A DNA stretch of 22,197 nt from an uncultured Propionibacteriaceae bacterium. Lineage in GTDB: Bacteria > Actinomycetota > Actinomycetes > Propionibacteriales > Propionibacteriaceae. The notes beneath the pieces were generated by a model. The model worked only from the letters and a program-made list of their open reading frames with translations, did no database searches and was not told where the DNA came from. This document shows, piece by piece, positions 1 to 6,764 of the stretch (positions are counted from its first letter, which is position 1; every line of letters begins with the position of its first letter). The position numbers and the translations under genes were made by a program. The stretch is taken from positions 1-22,197 of the forward strand of contig CAMCJC010000006.1 of assembly GCA_945875065.1 (NCBI GenBank), read 5' to 3'.

Positions 1-264
1 TTTGACGGCGTGGTCGTGGTGCAGGAGGTTCGGGCTGGCGACGTACACGGCGTCGACGTGAGAGGCGATCTCGGCGATGCTGTCGGCGACGACATCGAAC
101 CCGTGCCGGGCGGCGAACTCCGCGCCGCGCCCGGCCTCGCGGGAGACGACGGCGGCGGGGGTGGCGACATCGGTCCGCAGGCAAGCGTTCGCGAACCAGT
201 CGCTGATGAAGTTGGTCCCGACGATCCCGAAGCGCAGGGGAGAGGTCGACTCTGACTGGGCCAT
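1..264 (-). CDS. Gfo/Idh/MocA family oxidoreductase, N-terminal part (cut by window edge)
   Basis: The minus-strand frame starts at ATG 264 and stays open to base 1, giving 88 residues of an NAD(P)-dependent sugar or polyol dehydrogenase-type protein. Visible are a Rossmann beta-strand with dinucleotide loop (RFGIVGTNFISDWF, about residues 11-24), a second strand ending in VVSR (the usual place for cofactor ribose contact), and the family segment DAVYVASPNLLHHDHAVK at about 71-88. The EKP motif that normally follows is beyond the edge. The C-terminal substrate domain is absent, so the substrate cannot be named. The gene faces away from its neighbours and is not obviously tied to the sugar-acid cluster 13 kb away. 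The family call is confident; the specific function is unknown. Confidence 0.85.
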   Translation of the reverse strand, partial: MAQSESTSPLRFGIVGTNFISDWFANACLRTDVATPAAVVSREAGRGAEFAARHGFDVVADSIAEIASHVDAVYVASPNLLHHDHAVK

Positions 265-367
265 GGGGGAAGTCTAGGGCTGCCGGATACCGGAGTCTGG
301 GCTGCTGGCCTTAGTCGTCAGCGTTTGATGTTCAAGTGGCGCGGTCACCGCGTGAAGCAGCAGCCGG

Positions 368-1507
368 TCAGAACTTGGTGTAGCCCTGCTTCGAGACGGT
401 GAAGCCGTGGCCCGTCTTGGCCACCCAACAGGTCATGCCGGTGGATTCCGAAGTACAGGCGACGCCCCCGTTCGTGGCGCTCTGCCCATAGGCGAGTTCG
501 GTGGGGGTCGTGGACGGCGGGTCGCCCAGGTTGCATATGCCGACCTGGCTGTTGCCGTCCACATAGATGTTGAACATCATGCTGCCGCAGTCCGGAATCC
601 CTGCCGACGCGTAGTTCTGCGTGGCGAGCGAGCAGAAGACGCTGTCCTCGTACAAGACGCAGTCGATGTTCTTCGAGGGGCTGTTGATGCGGTCCAGTTG
701 CAGGGCGCCGTTCGGGATCGGCTTGACATCGGCGATCATCAGGCGGTCAAGGGTCGTGGCAAGCGACTTCGTGGCACCGCCGGCCTTGGCCTTCTCCGCG
801 ACCTGCTTGACGTACTCCTCGCCGCACGCCTGCTTCAGCGAGGCAATGCCCTGCTCGACCTGGCCCTCTGAGTCCAGATCCCGCCACTTGACATCGTCCG
901 AGTTCGCCTTGGCGAAGGTGACGAGTAGGTTGGCGTCGGTGCTGACCGCCGAACACCCCGTCTGCCCCAAGCGGTCGAGGCTCGCGGCGGAGGCGGTGGA
1001 GGAGGGAGACGGAGAGGTCGACTCCTGCTGCGACGGCTTCGCCGACGTGGCTCCGCCCGACGGCGACACGGCGGTCAGCAGCGGTTTGCCGGCGCCTCCC
1101 ATCACGATTATTAGAGCGACAACTATCGTGATCAATAGCGCGCCCACCAGGGAACCCAAGATCACGGCAGTCCGATTGTTCCGCTTGTGCTCGTAGTCGA
1201 TCACCTCGGTCGGCGCGGTGGCTGGAGCGGGTTCGTGAGCCTGCTGTGGGGCCGTCACGGCAGGTTGCGGCGTTGGTTCCTGCCGATACAGCTGGGCGGG
1301 CAGGCCCTGCCGGACGGCGTCAGCGTACCCGGCCGCAACGATGCCCTGCTGGCTCAGCAATCGCACCCGCATCCCCTCCGGGATGCCCGGGTTGGCGGCG
1401 ATGATCGGTCTCAAATCCGGGTACTGCGTGGCAAGACGCCAAAGGTGGTCAGGCGGGGTGTTGGGGTCGCCAGCCGCCCATTCGTCCTGTGGTGAGTGAA
1501 GAGCCAC
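368..1507 (-). CDS. Single-pass membrane protein with N-terminal variant leucine-rich repeat-like domain and Cys-rich extracellular domain
   Basis: This 379-residue protein starts at GTG 1507. Residues 10-68 (DPNTPPDHLWRLA, then PDLRPIIAANPGIPEGMRVRLL) look like the variant leucine-rich repeat unit common in actinobacterial proteins. A Pro/Ala/Gln-rich linker (75-105) leads to one transmembrane helix at about 113-136. A Ser/Thr/Pro-rich stalk (145-175) then leads to an outer domain with eight cysteines (185, 228, 283, 292, 307, 325, 351, 360). Its end (ELAYGQSATNGGVACTSES and GMTCWVAKTGHGF) resembles a small secreted actinobacterial domain of the DUF6636 kind. The even Cys count fits disulfides outside the cell. 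Topology is inferred as N-in, C-out. The function is unknown. The gene lies 53 bases downstream of yajQ on the same strand and no clear ribosome binding site precedes it. Confidence 0.75.
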   Translation of the reverse strand: MALHSPQDEWAAGDPNTPPDHLWRLATQYPDLRPIIAANPGIPEGMRVRLLSQQGIVAAGYADAVRQGLPAQLYRQEPTPQPAVTAPQQAHEPAPATAPTEVIDYEHKRNNRTAVILGSLVGALLITIVVALIIVMGGAGKPLLTAVSPSGGATSAKPSQQESTSPSPSSTASAASLDRLGQTGCSAVSTDANLLVTFAKANSDDVKWRDLDSEGQVEQGIASLKQACGEEYVKQVAEKAKAGGATKSLATTLDRLMIADVKPIPNGALQLDRINSPSKNIDCVLYEDSVFCSLATQNYASAGIPDCGSMMFNIYVDGNSQVGICNLGDPPSTTPTELAYGQSATNGGVACTSESTGMTCWVAKTGHGFTVSKQGYTKF

Positions 1508-1560
1508 GTCCAGAAGGATACAGCCCGCCTAACGGCCAACGGGCGCGGAAAGGTCGCCGG

Positions 1561-2052
1561 TCAGCGGTAGTTCACGAACTGGACGGCAAAGTCGTAGTCA
1601 GCTTCCGTTATGAGGCGTTGTACCGTCTGCAGGGCGTCTCGTGACTTGGAACTGACCCGCAGCTCGTCGCCCTGGATCTGCACCTTGACGCCCTTGGGGC
1701 CTTCATCGCGCACCAGCTTGGAGATCTTCTTCGCGTCCTCCTGCTTGATGCCCTGCTTGGTGGTGCAGGTGATCTTCCACATCTTCCCGGACAGCCTCGG
1801 CTCTCCGGCATCCAGAGCCTTCAGCGAGACCTTGCGCTTGATCAACTTGTTCTGGAACACGTCGAGGACAGCCTTCGCCCGTTCCTCACCGTTCGATTCG
1901 ATTTCGATCGCCTCGCCCGACCAGCGGATCGAGGAGTCGGTTCCCTTGAAGTCGAAGCGCTGCGAGACCTCCTTCGCTGCCTGGTTCAGGGCGTTGTCGA
2001 CCTCCTGCCGGTCGATCTTGCTCACGACGTCGAACGAACTGTCCGCTGCCAT
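1561..2052 (-). CDS. yajQ: YajQ family nucleotide-binding protein
   Basis: This is a 163-residue protein, the normal length for YajQ. The start at ATG 2052 is fixed by a perfect Shine-Dalgarno (AGGAGGT on the minus strand, just upstream) and by the family N-terminus DSSFDVVSKIDRQEVDNALN. Other family hallmarks are RFDFKGT, KLIKRKVSLKAL, KISKLVRDEGPKGVKVQIQG and the C-terminal DYDFAVQFVNYR. YajQ proteins have two ferredoxin-like domains that bind nucleotides or RNA; in Xanthomonas a homologue is a cyclic-di-GMP effector. No such role is shown here. The gene is divergent from the tRNA-Tyr promoter and its start lies about 100 bases from that tRNA. The cell location is presumably the cytoplasm. 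Confidence 0.95.
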   Translation of the reverse strand: MAADSSFDVVSKIDRQEVDNALNQAAKEVSQRFDFKGTDSSIRWSGEAIEIESNGEERAKAVLDVFQNKLIKRKVSLKALDAGEPRLSGKMWKITCTTKQGIKQEDAKKISKLVRDEGPKGVKVQIQGDELRVSSKSRDALQTVQRLITEADYDFAVQFVNYR

Positions 2053-2098
2053 CGGGACCTCCTGTCGGTGGGTGCTTACGGACCATTGTGCCAGCGGC

Positions 2099-2127
2099 TG
2101 GACGAGTCGGGGCGGGGCTGCTATCGT
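2099..2127 (+). promoter_or_regulatory. Candidate promoter of tRNA-Tyr
   Basis: TGGACG (2099-2104) and TATCGT (2122-2127) are separated by 17 bases and lie about 28 bases before the tRNA. Both boxes match sigma-70 consensus moderately. Confidence 0.45.
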
Positions 2128-2154
2128 GTTCGACCGATGCTGATCCGTCAGCAA

Positions 2155-2239
2155 GGCAGGTTGCCCGAGTGGCCAAAGGGAGCGGTCTGTAAAACCGTCG
2201 GCGTAGCCTACGTTGGTTCAAATCCAACACCTGCCACCA
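2155..2239 (+). tRNA. tRNA-Tyr (GTA)
   Basis: The acceptor stem GGCAGGT (2155-2161) pairs with ACCTGCC (2229-2235), followed by discriminator A and an encoded CCA. The anticodon loop CTGTAAA carries GTA at 2189-2191. A long variable arm makes it class II, as expected for bacterial tRNA-Tyr. The T loop is TTCAAAT. Confidence 0.95.
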
Positions 2240-2242
2240 GAA

Positions 2243-2270
2243 GCCCTGTGGATTGGATGAATCCCAGGGC
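2243..2270 (+). terminator. Hairpin after tRNA-Tyr, possible terminator
   Basis: GCCCT (2243-2247) pairs with AGGGC (2266-2270) and GGATT (2250-2254) pairs with AATCC (2260-2264), with a small internal loop. A pyrimidine-rich run follows, without a true T-tract. Confidence 0.45.
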
Positions 2271-2346
2271 CTTCCTCGTCTTCCGCCCCTTCGATCAACG
2301 GCCGGAGCCCGCCGCCCCATCCGTTGAGCCGGCGTCGGCGAGTGAT

Positions 2347-2375
2347 TTGTGCCTACGGGGGTGCCCGTGTAAAGT
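2347..2375 (+). promoter_or_regulatory. Promoter for tRNA-Thr, tRNA-Met and rpmG
   Basis: TTGTGC (2347-2352) and TAAAGT (2370-2375) are spaced by exactly 17 bases. The predicted transcription start (about 2382) lies just before the tRNA at 2389. Confidence 0.6.
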
Positions 2376-2388
2376 TCCCCCTCGGCTG

Positions 2389-2461
2389 GCCCCTATAGCT
2401 CAGTAGGCAGAGCGTCTCCATGGTAAGGAGAAGGTCTGCGGTTCGATTCCGCATGGGGGCT
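2389..2461 (+). tRNA. tRNA-Thr (GGT)
   Basis: The acceptor GCCCCTA (2389-2395) pairs with TGGGGGC (2454-2460) and the discriminator is T2461. The anticodon loop ATGGTAA has GGT at 2422-2424, closed by TCTCC/GGAGA. The T arm is TGCGG-TTCGATT-CCGCA. CCA is not encoded. Confidence 0.95.
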
Positions 2462-2463
2462 CT

Positions 2464-2494
2464 GTTCAAGCCCGGGTTCGTCCCGGGCTCGAAC
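2464..2494 (+). other. Strong hairpin in the tRNA-Thr/tRNA-Met spacer
   Basis: GTTCAAGCCCGGG (2464-2476) pairs with CCCGGGCTCGAAC (2482-2494) through 12 of 13 positions, with loop TTCGT, followed by ATTT. It begins three bases after the mature tRNA-Thr end. It may be a terminator, an attenuator or a processing signal. Confidence 0.7.
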
Positions 2495-2499
2495 ATTTC

Positions 2500-2572
2500 G
2501 ACGGGGTAGCTCAGTCGGTAGAGCAAGCGGCTCATAATCGCTGTGTCGCGGGTTCAAGTCCCGCCCTCGTCA
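2500..2572 (+). tRNA. tRNA-Met (CAT), probably elongator
   Basis: The acceptor GACGGGG (2500-2506) pairs with CCTCGTC (2565-2571) with one G-T pair; the discriminator is A2572. The anticodon loop is CTCATAA and the T arm is GCGGG-TTCAAGT-CCCGC. A paired first base argues against initiator tRNA. A lysidine-modified tRNA-Ile2 cannot be excluded from the anticodon alone. Confidence 0.9.
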
Positions 2573-2620
2573 CCCATCGTCCATCCGCGCACCCGCGCCC
2601 CGACAGCAAGGAAGAAGAGC

Positions 2621-2791
2621 ATGGCCAAGAAGGGTCAGGACATCCGTCCCAAGATCACGCTCGCCTGCACCGAGTGCAAGGAGCGCAACTACATCACCAA
2701 GAAGAACCGCCGCAACAACCCCGATCGCATTGAGCTGAGCAAGTACTGCCCGCGCTGCCGCGTTCATCGCGCGCACCGCGAGACCCGCTGA
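2621..2791 (+). CDS. rpmG: 50S ribosomal protein L33
   Basis: This 56-residue L33 starts at ATG 2621 with an AAGGAAGA ribosome binding site upstream. It is the zinc-binding (C+) form: the CTEC pair at residues 16-19 and a CPRC pair near the C-terminus form the ribbon. The rest is the usual basic body (KKNRRNNPDRIELSKYC). The position directly after a tRNA-Met and before hadAB, murB and secE is the conserved actinobacterial arrangement. It is probably co-transcribed with the two upstream tRNAs and is followed by an intrinsic terminator. Confidence 0.97.
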   Translation: MAKKGQDIRPKITLACTECKERNYITKKNRRNNPDRIELSKYCPRCRVHRAHRETR

Positions 2792-2802
2792 GCCGCTCCC
2801 AG

Positions 2803-2828
2803 AGGCCGCCCCATGCGGGCGGCCTTTT
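2803..2828 (+). terminator. Intrinsic terminator after rpmG
   Basis: A 9-bp perfect stem, AGGCCGCCC (2803-2811) with GGGCGGCCT (2817-2825), has a 5-base loop and is followed by TTTT. Confidence 0.85.
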
Positions 2829-2844
2829 GGCGTCTATCGGCCAC

Positions 2845-2850
2845 TAAACT
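2845..2850 (+). promoter_or_regulatory. -10 element for hadA, leaderless start
   Basis: TAAACT ends seven bases before ATG 2858, so transcription would begin at or next to the start codon. No Shine-Dalgarno is present. No good -35 is seen. Confidence 0.5.
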
Positions 2851-2857
2851 GCACCCC

Positions 2858-3283
2858 ATGCCGATTACCCCCGAGCACGCCGGCCGGACCTATCCGCCGG
2901 CCCCCGCCTACCGCGTTAGCCGCGCCAAGATCGCTGAGTTCGCGGTGGCCCTCAAGGACGACAACCCCGCCTACTTCAACGAGGCGCCTATCGCTCCGCC
3001 CACGTTCGCGGCCGTGATCGCCGCCCAGGCGTGGGGGGCGCTGTTCGGCGACGACGAGCTCGGCTTGGCCCTGAGCCGCACCGTCCATGCCGACCAGGTC
3101 TTTGACTTTCATCGCCCCCTTCGAGAGGGCGACGATGTCACTGCCCAACTGACGATCGAGAAGGTCCGGGTCCGCGGCAACCTCGACATGGTGACGATCC
3201 ACGTCGCCCTCAGCGTCGACGGGGAACCGGTCTGCGACGCCCGCTCGACTCTGATGCACACCAAGGAGGCCGCTGATGCCTGA
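2858..3283 (+). CDS. hadA: MaoC-like dehydratase subunit HadA (FAS1-like/HadA family)
   Basis: This 141-residue hotdog-fold protein starts at ATG 2858 (family N-terminus MPITPEHAGRTYPPAPAYRVSRAKIAEFA). Family features include DNPAYF and IAPPTFAAVIAAQAWG, and FDFHRPLREGDDVTA of the central strand. In mycobacteria HadA is the non-catalytic, substrate-binding partner of HadB in (3R)-hydroxyacyl-ACP dehydratase; the pair is kept in other actinobacteria where its acyl substrate is less clear. The DxxxxH catalytic pair is not evident here, as expected. The gene overlaps hadB by 8 bases, so translation is coupled. No ribosome binding site is seen and a -10 sits at the start, suggesting leaderless mRNA. 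Confidence 0.88.
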   Translation: MPITPEHAGRTYPPAPAYRVSRAKIAEFAVALKDDNPAYFNEAPIAPPTFAAVIAAQAWGALFGDDELGLALSRTVHADQVFDFHRPLREGDDVTAQLTIEKVRVRGNLDMVTIHVALSVDGEPVCDARSTLMHTKEAADA

Positions 3284-3683
3284 TATCCAGCCCGGGGACA
3301 TCCTCGGTGAGCTTCGCGTGCCGGTCACCCGCTTTGACGTCGTCCGCTACTCCGGCGCGTCCACCGATTTCAATGAGATCCACTTCTCTGACCGCCGGGC
3401 GAAGGCAATCGGTCTGCCCGGTGTTCTCGCTCATGGCATGTGGACGATGGGGGCCGGCCTAAAGCTCGTCACCGACTGGGCTGGCGACCCTGGACGCGTC
3501 ACCCGCTATCGGGTCCGCTTCACCCGTCCCGTCGTAGTCCCCGACACCGACGAGGGCACCGAGGTCGTCTACACCGGCACCGTCACCGATGTCGTCGACG
3601 GCCTCGCCACCGTGAACCTGACTGCCACCTGCGAAAACGCCGAGGTCCTCGGCGCGGCGCGCGCGGAGGTGCGCATTGACTGA
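3276..3683 (+). CDS. hadB: MaoC-like (3R)-hydroxyacyl dehydratase catalytic subunit HadB
   Basis: This 135-residue hotdog protein starts at ATG 3276 inside the end of hadA, with AAGGAGG at 3262-3268 as ribosome binding site. The hydratase-2 motif is intact: YSGASTDFNEIHFSDRRAK at about residues 25-43, with the catalytic Asp and His in DFNEIH, followed by GLPGVLAHGM. It should dehydrate (3R)-hydroxyacyl thioesters as a heterodimer with HadA in the cytoplasm. The stop overlaps the TTG start of murB by 8 bases. The placement between rpmG and murB is the standard actinobacterial context. The acyl substrate is not deducible from the sequence. Confidence 0.9.
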   Translation: MPDIQPGDILGELRVPVTRFDVVRYSGASTDFNEIHFSDRRAKAIGLPGVLAHGMWTMGAGLKLVTDWAGDPGRVTRYRVRFTRPVVVPDTDEGTEVVYTGTVTDVVDGLATVNLTATCENAEVLGAARAEVRID

Positions 3684-4698
3684 CCTCAAAGACCACACCA
3701 CCTTCCGCATCGGTGGCCCGGCCAGGGCGTTCATCGAGGCCGCCAGCGAGGAAGAAATCTGCCATATCGTCCAGGACTGCGACGACCGGGGCGAACCCGT
3801 CCTGATCCTCGGCGGCGGGTCCAACATGCTGGTCGCCGACTCCGGCTTCGACGGCACCGTCATCAAGATCGTGAACGCCGGTATCGAGGCCCAGTCCGAG
3901 CCCTGCTACGGCGCGGAGGTGCGAGTCGGGGCGGGACAGACGTGGGACGACTTCGTCGCTCACTGCGTGGAGAACGGCTGGTCTGGGCCAGAGGCCCTGT
4001 CCGGCATCCCCGGCTCCGTTGGCGCCTGCCCGATTCAGAACATCGGCGCCTATGGCGCGGAGGTAGCGACGATGGTGCAGCAGGTTCGTGCCTGGGACCG
4101 CCGCGACCGGACGATCCGCACGATCGCTGCCGCTGACTGCGACTTCGGCTACCGTGACTCCCGCTTCAAGCGTGAACCCGGCCGCTACGTCGTGACGCAG
4201 GTGACATTCCAGCTGCCGCTCGGGGACCAGAGCCAGCCGATCCGCTATCCGGAGTTGGCCGCGGCGCTCGGCGTCGAGGTCGGCCAGCGGGCCCCGGCCC
4301 GGAGCGTCCGCGAACAGGTGCTTCGGATTCGTGGCGGCAAGGGCATGGTCCTAAACGAGTCCGACCGTGACACCTGGTCCGCCGGGTCGTTCTTCACCAA
4401 CCCGATCCTGAGTCTCGAGCAGGCTGCCTCGCTCCCGGACGACGCCCCCCGCTTCCCGGCCGGCGACCGCGTCAAGACCAGCGCCGCCTGGCTGATCCAA
4501 CACGCCGGCTTCGCCAAGGGGTATCGCGACGGCTATAAGGCGCGCCTGTCCAGCAAGCACGTGCTGGCTCTGACCAACCACGACGCCGCGACCGCCGCCG
4601 ACGTCGTCGCACTCGGCAGAGAGATTCGCGACGGGGTCAAGGAACGCTTCGGCATCACGCTGGTTCCCGAGGTGAACCTGGTCGGCATCGCCCTCTAG
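3676..4698 (+). CDS. murB: UDP-N-acetylenolpyruvoylglucosamine reductase
   Basis: MurB reduces the enolpyruvyl group of UDP-GlcNAc-enolpyruvate with NADPH to give UDP-MurNAc, the second committed step of peptidoglycan synthesis. The protein has 340 residues and starts at TTG 3676, preceded by GCGGAGG at 3663-3669; the frame from there gives the family start LKDHTTFRIGGPA. FAD-binding motifs are GGGSNMLVAD (47-56) and SGIPGSVGACPIQNIGAYGAE (about 109-129). Catalytic residues are visible as Arg160 (GYRDSRF), Ser238 (SAGSFFTNP) and Glu332 (PEVNLVG). This set and the length fit type I MurB. It is translationally coupled to hadB. Confidence 0.97.
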   Translation: MTDLKDHTTFRIGGPARAFIEAASEEEICHIVQDCDDRGEPVLILGGGSNMLVADSGFDGTVIKIVNAGIEAQSEPCYGAEVRVGAGQTWDDFVAHCVENGWSGPEALSGIPGSVGACPIQNIGAYGAEVATMVQQVRAWDRRDRTIRTIAAADCDFGYRDSRFKREPGRYVVTQVTFQLPLGDQSQPIRYPELAAALGVEVGQRAPARSVREQVLRIRGGKGMVLNESDRDTWSAGSFFTNPILSLEQAASLPDDAPRFPAGDRVKTSAAWLIQHAGFAKGYRDGYKARLSSKHVLALTNHDAATAADVVALGREIRDGVKERFGITLVPEVNLVGIAL

Positions 4699-4707
4699 GA
4701 GCGCGAT

Positions 4708-4736
4708 TTCGGCGCCTTGCTGGGATGCGTTAGGAT
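4708..4736 (+). promoter_or_regulatory. Candidate promoter of tRNA-Trp/secE-nusG
   Basis: TTCGGC (4708-4713) and TAGGAT (4731-4736) have a 17-base spacer and lie about 40 bases before the tRNA. No separate promoter is obvious between the tRNA and secE. Confidence 0.4.
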
Positions 4737-4774
4737 GATCTTCGGCGTGGACGAGTGTGTCTCGATCGCGTCGA

Positions 4775-4847
<73 letters not shown>

Positions 4848-4868
4848 CGAAGCAGACGCTTCGCACAA

Positions 4869-4903
4869 GCCTGCCGCCCAGTGGGTGGGCAGGCATTTCG
4901 TTT
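4869..4903 (+). terminator. Hairpin between tRNA-Trp and secE
   Basis: GCCTGCC (4869-4875) pairs with GGCAGGC (4888-4894), with an inner CCC/GGG continuation, followed by ATTTCGTTT. It has terminator form but stands before secE, so it is a partial terminator, an attenuator or a tRNA processing boundary. Confidence 0.55.
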
Positions 4904-4923
4904 GTTGACCGAAGGGATTGCGC

Positions 4924-5376
4924 GTGAGCGACGACAAGACTCAGCGTGAAGGGGAAGTCCCCGAGGCTGACCCCGTCGCCGACGACGCGGTGATCTCGGA
5001 ACTCGAAGAACAGTTCGACGACTCCGAGGCCGCCGAGGATGAGACTGGCGAGGCCGCGTCCAAGAAGAAGACGGACGATAAGCCGAAGGCTGTGGTCCGC
5101 AAGACCGCCAAGGCGCCAGTGAAGAAGACCGCGCCCACCAAGAAGCGCTCCGAGAGTGCCCACGAGGAGCACGATCCCTACCGGGCCAAGAACCCGGCCC
5201 AGTTCGCCAAGCAGTCCGCGGGGGAGCTGAAGAAGGTCGTCTGGCCGACGTGGAACGAACTGACGACGCTGTTCGCCGTCGTCCTTGTGTTCGTCTTGTT
5301 CATGGTTCTGTACGTGAGTGTGCTGGACTACGGCTTTGCACAGGCACTGCTGAAGCTGTTTGGAGGAACCCAGTGA
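4924..5376 (+). CDS. secE: Preprotein translocase subunit SecE
   Basis: SecE stabilises SecY in the inner-membrane protein channel. The protein has 150 residues. GTG 4924 is chosen because GAAGGGA (4911-4917) sits seven bases upstream; an in-frame TTG at 4918 is too close. Residues 1-85 are a hydrophilic extension, first acidic (EEQFDDSEAAEDETG) and then Lys-rich (about 46-75). The conserved core begins at NPAQFAKQSAGELKKVVWP (90-108), the amphipathic helix and hinge, followed by one transmembrane helix at about 116-136. Long charged extensions are usual in actinobacterial SecE. The stop overlaps the nusG GTG by four bases (GTGA). Confidence 0.95.
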   Translation: MSDDKTQREGEVPEADPVADDAVISELEEQFDDSEAAEDETGEAASKKKTDDKPKAVVRKTAKAPVKKTAPTKKRSESAHEEHDPYRAKNPAQFAKQSAGELKKVVWPTWNELTTLFAVVLVFVLFMVLYVSVLDYGFAQALLKLFGGTQ

Positions 5377-6155
5377 CCGAGCACGACGATTTCGAGATCG
5401 ACCTAGGCGAGTTGCCTGCCGAGGAACCCGAGGTCGAGATCGACCTCAGCCTAGGCGATGATGAGCCGGCCGAGGCCGAGACCATCTCGCTTGTCGAGGA
5501 GCCTGAAGAGGCCGAGGAAGCGCCGGCCACCAACGACGACGCCACCGAGGCCGCGATCGCGAGGCTCTGGGAGGAGCTCGAAGACAAGTTCGGCGAGTGG
5601 TACGTAGTTCACACGTACTCGGGTATGGAGAACCGGGTCAAGCAAAACCTCGACTCCCGCGCCTCCACCCTCAACATGGAGGACTACATCTTCGAGACAG
5701 TCGTCCCCACCGAGGACGTCGTCGAGGTGCGTAACAACACCCGCAAGACCGTCACCCGCTGCGTGCTGCCCGGTTACGTGCTGATCCGCATGGAACTCAC
5801 CGACGACTCCTGGGCCGTGGTGCGCCACACCCCGTCGGTCACCGGCTTCGTCGGGCACGGCCAGACTCCGGTCCCGCTCAGCCTCGATGAGGTCGTGAAC
5901 ATGTTGACGCCGTCGGTCGTCGCGAAGGTCGCGGCCGATGCGTCCGGCAAGGCCGCGCGGGCGAAGAAGAAGGTGGAGGTCGTCGACTTCGCGGTTGGCG
6001 ATTCCGTCATGGTCAACGACGGCCCGTTCGCCGGCGTCCACGCCACCATCACCGAGATCAGCCCCAACCATCAGCGTCTAAAGGCCCTGGTGGAGATCAT
6101 GGGTCGTGAGACCCCCCTCGACCTGGAGTTCAAGCAGGTCGAGAAGATCGGTTAG
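5373..6155 (+). CDS. nusG: Transcription termination/antitermination factor NusG
   Basis: NusG binds RNA polymerase through its NGN domain and Rho or ribosomal S10 through its KOW domain. The protein has 260 residues. The start is GTG 5373, with GGAGGA at 5362-5367 and a GTGA overlap with secE. Residues 1-70 are a strongly acidic extension with a repeated EIDL element, typical of actinobacteria. NGN spans about 75-180 (EWYVVHTYSGMENRVKQNL, LPGYVLIRMEL, GFVGHG) and KOW about 205-258 (FAVGDSVMVNDGPFAG). Between them lies a basic linker, KAARAKKK. An upstream in-frame ATG inside secE is rejected because it would run through the secE coding region. Confidence 0.96.
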   Translation: MTEHDDFEIDLGELPAEEPEVEIDLSLGDDEPAEAETISLVEEPEEAEEAPATNDDATEAAIARLWEELEDKFGEWYVVHTYSGMENRVKQNLDSRASTLNMEDYIFETVVPTEDVVEVRNNTRKTVTRCVLPGYVLIRMELTDDSWAVVRHTPSVTGFVGHGQTPVPLSLDEVVNMLTPSVVAKVAADASGKAARAKKKVEVVDFAVGDSVMVNDGPFAGVHATITEISPNHQRLKALVEIMGRETPLDLEFKQVEKIG

Positions 6156-6181
6156 GAATCCTCCGTCGGAGGGCCTAAACT
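6152..6181 (+). promoter_or_regulatory. Candidate rplK promoter
   Basis: TAAACT (6176-6181) is a good -10; the -35 (TTAGGA, 6152-6157, 18-base spacer) is weak and overlaps the nusG stop. It would give a leader of about 65 bases. Confidence 0.4.
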
Positions 6182-6197
6182 TGCGCGTTGCGTCGTT

Positions 6198-6217
6198 GCT
6201 CCGGGGCCTACCGGAGC
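6198..6217 (+). promoter_or_regulatory. Hairpin in the rplK leader
   Basis: GCTCCGG (6198-6204) pairs perfectly with CCGGAGC (6211-6217) around GGCCTA. It lies 37 bases before the rplK ATG. In many bacteria L1 represses its operon by binding the rplK leader; whether this hairpin is such a site is inference only. Confidence 0.4.
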
Positions 6218-6253
6218 TTCGTCGTGAGAAAACCATCATCGTAAGGACCCACA

Positions 6254-6682
6254 ATGCCTCCTAAGAAGAAGGTCGCAGCTCTCGTCAAGATCGCTCTGCA
6301 GGCGGGCGCTGCCACTCCCGCGCCGCCGGTCGGCACCGCACTAGGCCCGCACGGCGTCAACATGATGGAGTTCGTCAAGGCGTACAACGCCGCGACGGAG
6401 TCCCAGCGCGGCAACATCATCCCTGTCGAGATCACCATCTACGAGGACCGCACTTTCACCTTCATCACGAAGACTCCGCCGGCGGCGGAGCTCATCAAGA
6501 AGGCTGCTGGTCTCCAGAAGGGCTCCGACAACCCGCTGAAGAACAAGGTCGGCACCCTGACCGCCGAACAGGTGCGCGAGATCGCCGCCACCAAGCTCCC
6601 CGACCTGAACGCCAACGACATCGAGGCCGCCGCCAAGATCGTCGCCGGCACCGCCCGGTCGATGGGCGTCACCGTCGAGTGA
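6254..6682 (+). CDS. rplK: 50S ribosomal protein L11
   Basis: L11 binds the GTPase-associated region of 23S rRNA and forms the base of the stalk. The protein has 142 residues, the normal length, starting at ATG 6254 with GTAAGGA upstream. The N-terminal domain carries VKIALQAGAATPAPPVGTAL and GPHGVNMMEFVKAYN (the Pro-rich helix-switch region). The C-terminal RNA-binding domain carries FITKTPPAAELIKKAAG, and KVGTLTAEQVREIAATK, and ends in AGTARSMGVTVE. It is separated from nusG by 98 bases with its own candidate promoter, and lies 82 bases before rplA. Confidence 0.98.
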   Translation: MPPKKKVAALVKIALQAGAATPAPPVGTALGPHGVNMMEFVKAYNAATESQRGNIIPVEITIYEDRTFTFITKTPPAAELIKKAAGLQKGSDNPLKNKVGTLTAEQVREIAATKLPDLNANDIEAAAKIVAGTARSMGVTVE

Positions 6683-6764
6683 CGCACCCCCTGGTAGGGG
6701 CGCCCCCCGGACCAGAACTGGTGGATCAGCCCACGAGGCTGACATGACATTCAAGGAACCAGAG

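Noticed and set aside
1..264. The edge oxidoreductase as the missing dehydrogenase of the sugar-acid pathway
   Set aside because: It is 13 kb away on the opposite side of the ribosomal block and shares no motif or operon with the cluster.
340..352. CGCGGTCACCGCG palindrome downstream of the membrane protein gene as a terminator
   Set aside because: The arms are six bases with a one-base centre, too tight to form a stable RNA hairpin, and no T-tract follows on the minus strand.
2813..2857. An upstream ATG at 2813 as the start of hadA
   Set aside because: It lies inside the rpmG terminator stem and has no ribosome binding site; the family N-terminus begins at 2858.
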